Positions 50,710-57,742 of a stretch of DNA of 57,742 bases are shown piece by piece (within the stretch, counting starts at the first letter, position 1; every line of letters starts with the position of its first letter). A program made the translations under genes and the position numbers. The DNA is from Verrucomicrobiota bacterium (GTDB lineage: Bacteria; Verrucomicrobiota; Verrucomicrobiia; Limisphaerales; JACRJZ01), in NCBI GenBank assembly GCA_016219875.1, contig JACRJZ010000040.1, positions 1-57,742 on the forward strand. Reading direction: 5' to 3'. The notes beneath the pieces are model-generated. The model had not been told where the DNA came from, made no database searches, and worked only from the letters and a program-made list of their open reading frames with translations.

Positions 50710-51780
50710 TCAAAGCCGCAGCTTGAATTCTTCGCCCGGCTTGAGCGACGAGACGAAGGCCGCCATGAGCCGGGGGATTTGCTCCAGGTCTTTCAGGCTG
50801 ACCAGTTCCACGGGCGAGTGCATGTAGCGGTTCGGCAGACTGATGAGGGCCGAAGGAATGCCGCCGCGGGTCCAGAAGATCACGTCGGTGTCCGTGCCGG
50901 TGCTGTTGGAGGAGGCTTCGTGCTGGAGTTGGATTCTCTGCTTCTTGGCGACTTCTTCCAGGCGCGCCACGACTTCGGCGTGGTTCGGACCGCCATGCGT
51001 AATCGCCGGGCCGTGGCCCAGTTTCACGTCGCCGTGTTGCTGCTGGTTGATGGTGGGGCAGTCCGTCGCGTGGGTCACATCCACCACCAGCGCCACGTCC
51101 GGCTTGAGCGAGTAAGCGATCTGCCGGGCGCCGAGGAGTCCGCCTTCCTCCATGATGTTGGACACGGCACAAACCTCGGGAACGATTTTCGCCTTGCTCT
51201 CGCGCAGGAGGCGTAGCGTCTCGGCCACGGCGAACGTGCCGATGCGGTTGTCGAAGGCGCGCGACACCGCCACGTCCCCGCGCAGCACCTCAAACTCGTC
51301 CGCCAACGTGATCGGGTCGCCGATGCGCACGAGCTTCTCCGCTTCCTTCTGGCTGCTGACGCCGAGGTCGATGAACAGGTCGTGCATCTCCGGAACCTTC
51401 CGCTCTTTGTCCAGCTTGGTGAGGTGCGGGGCGACGTTGCCGACGACGCCTTTGACCGGGCCGCCGCGGGTGTGGATGATGACGCGCTGGGCCTTGGTGA
51501 TGGCGGGATCGACGCCGCCGATCCTCCGCACGTAGATGAAGCCTTCCTTGGTGATGAAGTTCACCGCCATCGCGATCTCGTCGGCGTGGGCGGCCAACAT
51601 CAGGCGGGGAGAGCCGCCTTTGTTGAGGACAGCCACGCAGTTGCCGTAGGCATCCGAGAAGGTCTCGTCGGCAAACTGCCGGGCGTAGTCCAGCCACACG
51701 CGCTGGCCGCGCGCTTCGTAGCCGGAAGGACTGGGGGTGTTGAGGAGGGTCCGAAGGAAGTCGAGTGATTCGTTGCGCAT
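50710..51780 (-). CDS. M42 family zinc aminopeptidase
   Basis: This 356-residue peptidase is of the M42 (glutamyl aminopeptidase/TET-like) family, which trims peptides in the cytoplasm as a large homo-oligomer. Metal and catalytic residues can be placed: His65 and Asp67 (AAHADE), Asp177 (RAFDNRIG), Glu211/Glu212 (NIMEEGGLLGA), Asp234 (VDVTHATD) and the late His in NRYMHSPVE. The Glu pair is followed by Gly-Gly where many members have Val-Gly. The frame is open back to 52047, but ATG 51780 (MRNESLDFLRTLL) matches the family. It lies upstream of lpxC-fabZ, 63 bases away, and divergent from lptD. Confidence 0.92.
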   Translation of the reverse strand: MRNESLDFLRTLLNTPSPSGYEARGQRVWLDYARQFADETFSDAYGNCVAVLNKGGSPRLMLAAHADEIAMAVNFITKEGFIYVRRIGGVDPAITKAQRVIIHTRGGPVKGVVGNVAPHLTKLDKERKVPEMHDLFIDLGVSSQKEAEKLVRIGDPITLADEFEVLRGDVAVSRAFDNRIGTFAVAETLRLLRESKAKIVPEVCAVSNIMEEGGLLGARQIAYSLKPDVALVVDVTHATDCPTINQQQHGDVKLGHGPAITHGGPNHAEVVARLEEVAKKQRIQLQHEASSNSTGTDTDVIFWTRGGIPSALISLPNRYMHSPVELVSLKDLEQIPRLMAAFVSSLKPGEEFKLRL

Positions 51781-51889
51781 GGGCTGGACGCTAGCGGGTG
51801 AAGCCGCGCGAGTCGAGCGCAAGAACGCGCCTCTCCCCCACTTCCCTCTTGGCAGCCGGCGCGGCTTTCTGCTTAGCTTCCGCCGCCGG

Positions 51890-54097
51890 ATGAAGAAGCT
51901 TCGCGCCCGAATGTGCTGCCTGGTTCTGCTCTGCGCGTCCTCGGTGGCACGCGCGGCGGACGAGCCGGTACCGTTGATCATCGAGGCGCGCGACCGCACG
52001 GGCGAGGTCGATTTCCACATGGAAACCGGCGTGGTGACGTACACCAACGGCGTGACCGTGCGCTACGGCAAGGCTATCCTGAGCGCTGATCAAGCCACCA
52101 TCAACGAAGCCACCACCGAAGTCCTCGCCGTGGGCCACGTCCGTATCCAGCACGATGGCCAGGTCTGGAACGGCGACCGCATCCTCTACAACTTCACCAC
52201 GCGGCAGCTTGCCACCACGGAGTTCCGCACGGGGCAGAGGCCCTTCTTCGTCAGCGGCCACGGTCTCGAATCCACGATCACCAACCACATCTACACCACC
52301 ACCAACGCGGTGATGACAACGGACGATTACGCCGAGCCGGGCTACACCGTCCACGCCAAGCGGATCACGATCTTTCCCGGCAAGCGCATCGAGGCCAAGG
52401 GCGCCACGCTTTGGCTGGGCAAGGTTCCCATCTTCTACCTGCCCTACATGCGCCGGAGCCTGGAATACCATCCGAATTTCTGGACGGTCACGCCCGGCTA
52501 CCGGAGCTTGTTCGGCCCGTACTTGCTCACCGCCTACCACTATCACTGGAGCCCGGAACTGGAGACGGCGCTGAACCTCGATTACCGCCTCAAGCGCGGC
52601 CCCGGCGTCGGCCCCGACATCATCTGGAATTCGCCGAAGTATGGCGAAGGCAAGTTCCGGTACTACTTCACGCGCGATGACGATCCGGGCCTGAGTCCGA
52701 TGCTGCAACAGATCCCTCAGAACCGGCAGCGCGTCTGGTTCTCGCATTCGGCCACGCTCCGCACGAACCTGACCGCCAAGGCCGTCGTCCGCTGGCAAAG
52801 CGACGCCCAGATGACCCGCGATTTCTTCGAGTCCGAACATCGCGACAACCTTCAGCCCAGTTCCTTTCTCGAACTCAACCAGGATTGGTCGAACTGGAAC
52901 CTGAACCTCTACGCCCAGGCGCAAGTGAACAAATTCCAAGAAACCGTCGAGCGCTTGCCTGACGTGAAGCTGACCGGGCTGCGACAGGAGCTTGGCCAAT
53001 CGCCATTTTACTACGACAGCGAAAGCTCCGTCGGCTACTACCGCCACGTCTGGCCGGACATCCCGACGAATTCGTTTTATCCCTTCCGCCCGCTGCCCTA
53101 CGAAGCGGCCCGCGCGGACACGTTCCACCAAATTCTTGTTCCGCTGAATCTCTTCGGCTGGCTGAACGTTGCGCCGCGTGTGGGCGGACGCTTCACCTAT
53201 TACGGCGAAGCCAACGGTTCCGGGGCGACGACGCTCGAAGAGACGCGCGGGGTGTTCAATACTGGCGTGGAAGTCTCCTTCAAGGCGTCGCGTCTCTGGC
53301 GGCACGCGCGCAGCACGCTGCTCGACGTGGACGGCCTGCGGCACATCATTGAGCCGACGATCAACTACACCTTCGTGCCGCGGCCCAACGTAACCCCGAA
53401 CCGCCTGCCGCAGTTCGATGCCGAGTTGCCCAGCTACTGGCTGCTGCCCATCACCTACCCGGACTACAACGCCATCGACGGCATCGACAGCCAGAACGTC
53501 CTGCGCTTCGGCCTGCACAACCGGCTGCAGACGAAGCGCGAGGACGGCGTGGACTATCTGGCGAGTTGGTCGCTGCTCACCGACTGGCGCCTGAAGCCGC
53601 GCGCGAACCAGACCACCTTCGCGCACATTTACTCCGACCTGGATTTCAAGCCGCGCTCGTGGCTCCACATGGAGCAGATCACGCGCTACAACCCGAACCA
53701 GCGCCGGCTCCAGGAGATGACCCATATCGCGACGGTGCATCCGAGCAGCGCGTGGAGCGTCTCGGTCGGCCATCGCTATCGCGACAAATACGAGTTCGGT
53801 CCCGATGACTTCGGAACCAGCCTCATCCTGAGCAGCGTCGCCGTGCGGTTCAGCGAGAACTGGGCCGCGCGCGCCACGCACCAATTCGAGGCGCGCGATG
53901 GCCGGATGGAGGAACAGTCCTACACGCTCTATCGCGACATGCGCAGTTGGACCTCTGCGCTGACGTTCCGCTTCCGCGAGAACCGAGCCGGCCGCGACGA
54001 CTACACCATTGCGGTGACCTTCTCGATCAAAGCCTTCCCGCGCTACGGCCTGGGCCGGGACATCGACCGCCCGTCACTGCTCCTCGGCGGATGGTGA
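51890..54097 (+). CDS. lptD: LPS-assembly protein LptD-like outer-membrane protein
   Basis: This 735-residue protein has a signal peptide (MKKLRARMCCLVLLCASSVARA), an N-terminal OstA/LptD beta-jellyroll domain (about 25-190: VDFHMETGVVTYTNGVTVRYG ... VRIQHDGQVWNG), and a C-terminal outer-membrane beta-barrel rich in alternating aromatic strands (YGEGKFRYYFTRDDD, SVGYYRHVW). LptD inserts LPS into the outer leaflet together with LptE. Unlike in E. coli, the mature part has no visible Cys pairs for the maturation disulfides. The frame opens at 51737, but ATG 51890 begins the signal. It is divergent from the M42 gene. Confidence 0.88.
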   Translation: MKKLRARMCCLVLLCASSVARAADEPVPLIIEARDRTGEVDFHMETGVVTYTNGVTVRYGKAILSADQATINEATTEVLAVGHVRIQHDGQVWNGDRILYNFTTRQLATTEFRTGQRPFFVSGHGLESTITNHIYTTTNAVMTTDDYAEPGYTVHAKRITIFPGKRIEAKGATLWLGKVPIFYLPYMRRSLEYHPNFWTVTPGYRSLFGPYLLTAYHYHWSPELETALNLDYRLKRGPGVGPDIIWNSPKYGEGKFRYYFTRDDDPGLSPMLQQIPQNRQRVWFSHSATLRTNLTAKAVVRWQSDAQMTRDFFESEHRDNLQPSSFLELNQDWSNWNLNLYAQAQVNKFQETVERLPDVKLTGLRQELGQSPFYYDSESSVGYYRHVWPDIPTNSFYPFRPLPYEAARADTFHQILVPLNLFGWLNVAPRVGGRFTYYGEANGSGATTLEETRGVFNTGVEVSFKASRLWRHARSTLLDVDGLRHIIEPTINYTFVPRPNVTPNRLPQFDAELPSYWLLPITYPDYNAIDGIDSQNVLRFGLHNRLQTKREDGVDYLASWSLLTDWRLKPRANQTTFAHIYSDLDFKPRSWLHMEQITRYNPNQRRLQEMTHIATVHPSSAWSVSVGHRYRDKYEFGPDDFGTSLILSSVAVRFSENWAARATHQFEARDGRMEEQSYTLYRDMRSWTSALTFRFRENRAGRDDYTIAVTFSIKAFPRYGLGRDIDRPSLLLGGW

Positions 54098-54132
54098 AAC
54101 GGGGCGCGGCTGGGTTCGAGTATGTGTTTAGC

Positions 54133-54283
54133 GTAGCGCAGGCTTTCCGGCCTGCCGTATCGCAGGTTTTCAACCTGCGGGACGGTGCCGGGCGAAGGCG
54201 GGTATGAACTCGGCGTGCTTCTGAACTGGCCACGCCCTGCCGACTGCAAGTCGGCGATACGGCAGGCTGGAAAGCCTGCGCTA
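54133..54283. repeat. R3 inverted repeat, copy b
   Basis: The left arm (GTAGCGCAGGCTTTCCGGCC...) and the right arm (ending GGAAAGCCTGCGCTAC) are paired, and the spacer contains a second hairpin (CGCAGGTTTTCAACCTGCG) plus further matching fragments. It lies between the convergent lptD and glycosyltransferase genes. Confidence 0.88.
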
Positions 54284-54344
54284 CGACGCTCAACACATAC
54301 GGGTGCGAAGCACCAGCCGCAGCGTGCGTCGTCGTGCAGACGCT

Positions 54345-55532
54345 TCAGCGCATTTTTTCCAGGGCCGCCAGGAACTTCCCCTGCGTCGTCCCCCACGAGT
54401 TCTCCCGCTTGAAGGCCGCGAGGTCCAGTTGGTCGAGGTAGTTCTGGCCTGCACGCAGGGCGAGGATTTCGCGCTCGGCCACTTGCTGGAAGGCTGCCAA
54501 GTCGAACGGCGGCGCATAGCGGACGAAGTCGTCGAAGAGCGGACGGTAGTTCGGAATCTCGTAAGCCACCACCGGCGTTCCAGCGATGATGCTTTCGCCG
54601 ATCACCCGCGGGCTGCCTTCGTGCTTGCTCGGCATAAGGAAGACGCGGCTGGCTTTGAAAAGGCGAATCTTCTCTTCCTCCGAAACGAAGCCGGAGAACT
54701 CCACCACCTTGCCCAAGCCGCGTTGCTCGATCTCGGGCGCTAGGGCGTCGCGCACGTTGCCGATGAACATGGCGCGGAGGTTCGGCAACCGCTGGTTCAG
54801 GAAGCCGAGCGTGTCCAGCAAATCGTCGATGCCCTTCTGCCGATGCACCCGCCCGATCCAGACCACGTCGTAGGCGCGCGGCTGCGCGGGCACGGCCTCC
54901 GTGGGGCCGACTTCCAGACCGTAGGACAGCAGCGTCATCTCCTCGTCCCGCACGCCCAGCCGGCGCAAGCGCGGTTGCATGAGCGGATGAAGATGGAACA
55001 GATGTCTCTGGCCTCCGCGCGCCGCAGCGAACCGGCGCAGCGAGTATTCCTGGCTGGCCCAGTAATGCAGCGAGGCCAGGCGTTTGGGATCCACGTCGGG
55101 GCGGCCGCGCGTGAGGATCTGGCGGAACGTGGGCGCTTCCATGTGCAGCACCATGAGCCGGCGGCGCGCCGCGGAGCGGACGACCGGCAGCACGTCGAAC
55201 CAGTAGTCACTCACCGCATACACGAAATCCTCCGGCCGGACCTGCGCCAGCAAAGCCATCGTGCGCCGGTAGCGCCCGAACATGTCGCGGAACATGGCGA
55301 CTTGTCCGTCGAGCGCGCCAGTGTTGACCTTCTGCATCTTGGCGGCATCGGTGAGCGCGACGGTGCCTGGGACGTTGTGCTTCTGGATGACTTCCGCCAG
55401 CGCGTGGCCGCCGAAGTAATTCACCGCGTAGCCCGCCCTGGCTACGGCTTCCGCCAGCTTCAGAAAGTGAATGTCTCCGCCCGCAATGGTGGTGGTGAAG
55501 ACGCCGTTGGTGAAGAAGTGGATTCGCGTCAT
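54345..55532 (-). CDS. Glycosyltransferase, GT4 family
   Basis: This 395-residue GT-B enzyme transfers a sugar from an activated donor, probably in LPS core or O-antigen synthesis. The N-terminal Rossmann part begins MTRIHFFTNGVFTTTIAGGDIHF with the glycine-rich acceptor-side loop. The C-terminal donor domain shows VVWIGRVHRQKGIDDLL and the EX7E-type MPSKHEGSPRVIGESIIAGTPVVA. ATG 55532 overlaps the stop of the upstream GT2 gene by four bases (ATGA), so the two are coupled. The repeat R3b lies downstream. Confidence 0.93.
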   Translation of the reverse strand: MTRIHFFTNGVFTTTIAGGDIHFLKLAEAVARAGYAVNYFGGHALAEVIQKHNVPGTVALTDAAKMQKVNTGALDGQVAMFRDMFGRYRRTMALLAQVRPEDFVYAVSDYWFDVLPVVRSAARRRLMVLHMEAPTFRQILTRGRPDVDPKRLASLHYWASQEYSLRRFAAARGGQRHLFHLHPLMQPRLRRLGVRDEEMTLLSYGLEVGPTEAVPAQPRAYDVVWIGRVHRQKGIDDLLDTLGFLNQRLPNLRAMFIGNVRDALAPEIEQRGLGKVVEFSGFVSEEEKIRLFKASRVFLMPSKHEGSPRVIGESIIAGTPVVAYEIPNYRPLFDDFVRYAPPFDLAAFQQVAEREILALRAGQNYLDQLDLAAFKRENSWGTTQGKFLAALEKMR

Positions 55533-56530
55533 GGCTTCAGCGTCTGGTCCACCTGCAAGTCGGCGATGAGCTTCTTGTGCCCAGCCCGCGCGCGCTGGGT
55601 TTGGTAGCCCCACAGGATCCCCAGCAACGACGCCACGCTCGCCGGCGTGTGCCACAACCAGCGCCAGTCGCGGTCACGGATGATCCCACGCACCGTGTGG
55701 AAGACCGGCCCAACAAGGGTCACGCAGTAGAGCGCGGCCAGCCAGGCGGGCACGGCGGGCTTGGCCGCCCACGACGTGCTCGACTGGGCGCGGACGTTGA
55801 AGTAGTGCGCCATCGCGCGGCGGCGCTTCTTCAAAAAAGCCCCGAGCGTCTGGATGTAGTAGTGGTGAACGCCGCGCCCGCGGAGGCGCAGCCATTCGCG
55901 TTTGCCGGCGCGCATCAAGTGGTAGGGAACGTGCGTGTCTTGAAACAACTCCTGCCGCTGATGCACCGCGTCCAGATCAGCCTTGCGGAAGACGAAGCCG
56001 TTCGCGCCGAGGGGATAGGCGAACGACTCGCCGCTCAGCGTCCATCGTTCCACCTCGCCGTCGCGCGCCACGAGCTTTGGGTTCACGCTCATCAACCACG
56101 ACACTGGGTCACTGATGTGGAGCAGGTGCGTGACGTAGGCGCAGAAGGAACTCATCTTCGGCGACGGCGGGTAATAGCCCTCGACGCCGAGCGCCTGCGG
56201 GTTCGCGGCCAGCGCCCGCACGGCCAGTTCGATGTAATCCGGGTGGCTGATCTCGTTGTCGGCATCGACGAACACAATGTAGTCGCCGGTGGCGCGAGTG
56301 AGGGCCAGGCGCTTTCCTTCCTCCATGTTGTTGCCGTCGTCGTCGAGGACCACCGCGCCGTAGCGCGTCGCGATCTCCCGCGTGCGGTCCTTGGAATGGG
56401 CGTCCGCGAGGATGATTTCGTAGCGGTCACGCGGATAGGTCTGCCGGCGAATGGAAGCCAGGCAGTTGTCCAACAGGGCCTCCGCGTTCAGCGTCGGCAT
56501 GATAAAACTGATTTTGGGCAGCTCGGACAT
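55529..56530 (-). CDS. Glycosyltransferase, GT2 family, membrane-associated
   Basis: This 333-residue GT-A enzyme starts with ISFIMPTLNAEALLDNCLASI. The donor-binding region carries LADAHSKDRTREIA and the metal-binding VFVDADNEI. Two hydrophobic segments near the C terminus (AWLAALYCVTLVGPVFHTV and ASVASLLGILWGY) suggest attachment to the inner membrane. It is the first gene of a two-gene operon with the GT4 enzyme. The acceptor is unknown; together with the nearby lpx and lptD genes, a role in LPS or exopolysaccharide is likely. ATG 56530 is chosen over a longer opening to 56566. Confidence 0.92.
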   Translation of the reverse strand: MSELPKISFIMPTLNAEALLDNCLASIRRQTYPRDRYEIILADAHSKDRTREIATRYGAVVLDDDGNNMEEGKRLALTRATGDYIVFVDADNEISHPDYIELAVRALAANPQALGVEGYYPPSPKMSSFCAYVTHLLHISDPVSWLMSVNPKLVARDGEVERWTLSGESFAYPLGANGFVFRKADLDAVHQRQELFQDTHVPYHLMRAGKREWLRLRGRGVHHYYIQTLGAFLKKRRRAMAHYFNVRAQSSTSWAAKPAVPAWLAALYCVTLVGPVFHTVRGIIRDRDWRWLWHTPASVASLLGILWGYQTQRARAGHKKLIADLQVDQTLKP

Positions 56531-56681
56531 CGTGGCGATTCGGAGCCGGCCCACACCGGCCGGCACGCAGGCGCAGTGTTCCCAAAGCGACGACGGCGAT
56601 CAAGACGGGTTTTGGGGAGGCTCCACGTTTCGACAAACGTGACTTGGGGCCACGGACCTTCGAAGCGCGGACGTCGACACC

Positions 56682-56815
56682 TCACGGCCAGTGCAGCCGG
56701 CAGAAACGCAGCGGCTGGTTCGTGGCGGTCGGATCGCCGAATTGCCAGACCGGCCAGGCGTCGCTGGGGAGCGCAAACTGGAACAGGCCACGGCTCAGCG
56801 TCACCGGAGTCGTCA
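56682..56815 (-). pseudogene. C-terminal remnant of a secreted protein gene
   Basis: Immediately downstream of the PEP-CTERM gene, another frame reads ALTTPVTLSRGLFQFALPSD, then VWQFGDPTATNQPLRFCRLHWP and a stop. The ending resembles the FYR-x-x-P endings of the large secreted proteins here. With no upstream part in the same frame, it looks like the 3' end of a deleted gene. The rest of the 56531-56812 gap shows no gene. Confidence 0.45.
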
Positions 56816-57541
56816 GCGCTGCTTCGTTCCTCGGCGCCCGTGCCACGCGGCCAGCAGCAAACCGCCCAGAGCCAACAGCGCAAGGCTGTTCGGCTCTGGG
56901 ATGACGACCATCATCACCACCCGCGGGTCCGCGCTGCTGCTCCCGGGGGCCCACAAGATTTGCGGCACCGGACTCAACGGGTCGGCCGTGGGCGTCGCGG
57001 TCACGATGGGAGACCCACAGCCTCCGCTGACGCAGGTCCAATAGTCATGCCACGAGCCAGTAGCCATCACGGCCTCCCATCTCTCGTAGGGCGCGCTCCA
57101 GGCCCGCAGTTGAAAGAAGGTCAACTGGCCGGCCCGCTCGAACAGGCGCCGGTTTCCGCCAAACGTAATGGTGGAAACGAATCCATCCGGCGACGTGGTG
57201 AACACCGCCAAGCCGGTGTCATTGGTTCCGCCGCCACGGACGAGGGTTCCTCCACCAGTTTCCAGAGTCCTCCGATCCGTCGCCCAATACAGACCGGCAT
57301 AGAACCGCTCGCCACTGCACCAGCCGGATTCACCCGTCAGCCCGTTGATGAAGCCGTAGCGCACGTAGGCATCCGTGCTGACAGTGTTCAGGCACACCCA
57401 GCCTTGGCCGAACGCCGTCCCGTGCGACAGGGCCAACGTCGCGAGAAGGGCTGCCTTCTTCAGGAGGCCGCAGGGATCCCAGACCCCGATGCGAGCCAAG
57501 GCTAAAGCCCAACGGGTCCGAACCGAAAGAGTGTGGTTCAT
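56813..57541 (-). CDS. PEP-CTERM protein of unknown function
   Basis: This 242-residue protein has a signal region (LLKKAALLATLALSHGTAFG) and a beta-rich body with paired cysteines (WTCVSGGCGSP and SGWCSGERF). The PEP-CTERM end is VIPEPNSLALLALGGLLLAAW followed by a basic HGRRGTKQR tail. Such proteins are sorted by exosortase. ATG 57541 is preceded by AGGAGGAAAGG (57550-57560), a very strong ribosome-binding site; a longer opening upstream is part of the previous gene. It forms a tandem pair with the next PEP-CTERM gene, four bases away. Confidence 0.85.
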   Translation of the reverse strand: MNHTLSVRTRWALALARIGVWDPCGLLKKAALLATLALSHGTAFGQGWVCLNTVSTDAYVRYGFINGLTGESGWCSGERFYAGLYWATDRRTLETGGGTLVRGGGTNDTGLAVFTTSPDGFVSTITFGGNRRLFERAGQLTFFQLRAWSAPYERWEAVMATGSWHDYWTCVSGGCGSPIVTATPTADPLSPVPQILWAPGSSSADPRVVMMVVIPEPNSLALLALGGLLLAAWHGRRGTKQR

Positions 57542-57545
57542 CGCT

Positions 57546-57742
57546 TTATCCTTTCCTCCTGCAAACACGCCAGCCGGCCAACGCCAATGCGCCGCCCAGC
57601 CCCAGCAGCGCAAGCGTGGCCGGTTCAGGAACTGGCTCTGGCGAAAACGCGATGTTGTCCAGATAGGTCACAATGCCTCCAGATTCCCGGTAAGGCTGAG
57701 AGGTGATCTGCAGTTTGGCCGTCTGGCCCGCGAAGGCCGACA
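57546..57742 (-). CDS. PEP-CTERM protein, 3' end only (cut by window edge)
   Basis: Reading from the window edge, the frame gives SAFAGQTAKLQITSQPYRES, then GGIVTYLDNIAFSPEPVPEP, then a PEP-CTERM helix (ATLALLGLGGALALAGW) and a basic RVCRRKG tail before TAA. The N terminus lies outside the window. The codons for its last residues (RRKG) double as the ribosome-binding site of the next gene, so the two are translated in tandem. Confidence 0.85.
   Translation of the reverse strand, partial: SAFAGQTAKLQITSQPYRESGGIVTYLDNIAFSPEPVPEPATLALLGLGGALALAGWRVCRRKG
57550..57560 (-). promoter_or_regulatory. Ribosome-binding site AGGAGGAAAGG within the previous gene
   Basis: This purine-rich sequence lies eight bases before the ATG at 57541 and inside the last codons of the upstream PEP-CTERM gene. 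It decides the start of the downstream gene. Confidence 0.8.

Noticed and set aside
50710..52047. Longer form of the M42 peptidase from 52047
   Set aside because: The additional 89 residues overlap the signal region of the divergent lptD gene and do not match the family.
1..57742. Insertion sequences, phage genes or defence islands
   Set aside because: No transposase, integrase, capsid, restriction or toxin-antitoxin protein could be recognised on either strand.

Overview
The window looks like chromosomal DNA of a high-GC, Gram-negative member of the Verrucomicrobiota, probably a Pedosphaera/Limisphaera-like lineage. This placement is an inference from four things: a fused lpxC-fabZ gene with lpxA and lptD (outer membrane with lipid A); PEP-CTERM proteins; a DUF1800/DUF1501 pair and very large secreted Ig/LamG/Calx-beta proteins; and several families of intergenic hairpin repeats. 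No rRNA, transposase, phage gene or CRISPR array was seen. There is one tRNA (Pro, CGG).

Layout. 286-5738: a sensor kinase and NarL-type response regulator, a five-haem secreted cytochrome, and a second, closely similar response regulator without its own kinase. 5953-12092: an ECF sigma factor with a long cysteine-rich tail, a DUF1800/DUF1501 secreted pair, and a DNRLRE-like PEP-CTERM protein. 12150-14855: a P-loop ATPase with a long helical-repeat region, interrupted by a heptanucleotide tandem repeat. 15062-15139: tRNA-Pro. 15624-26273: a 3549-residue secreted mosaic protein. 26348-28296: a DegT-type aminotransferase and a lipoprotein MsrB.

28335-44741 is a run of eight genes, all on the minus strand and mostly closely spaced. 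In transcription order they are: a giant two-haem peroxidase-like protein, a membrane-anchored protein, a DUF1573 protein, two FKBP-type prolyl isomerases, and three paralogous secreted proteins that share an N-terminal CxxCH module. The last of the three also has a cupredoxin domain and a glucose/sorbosone-dehydrogenase-like domain. This is the best candidate here for an undescribed system: an extracytoplasmic redox module packaged with folding helpers.

45636-48399 encodes E2 and E3 of a 2-oxo-acid dehydrogenase complex. 48410-54097 is envelope biogenesis (lpxA, lpxC-fabZ, an M42 peptidase, lptD). 54345-56530 holds two overlapping glycosyltransferase genes. 56682-57742 holds a gene remnant and two tandem PEP-CTERM genes, the last cut by the window edge.

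At least five families of inverted repeats occupy the intergenic spaces. At 45038-45509 three of them are nested inside one another. Repeat-derived sequence also appears inside or right next to coding sequence in several places.
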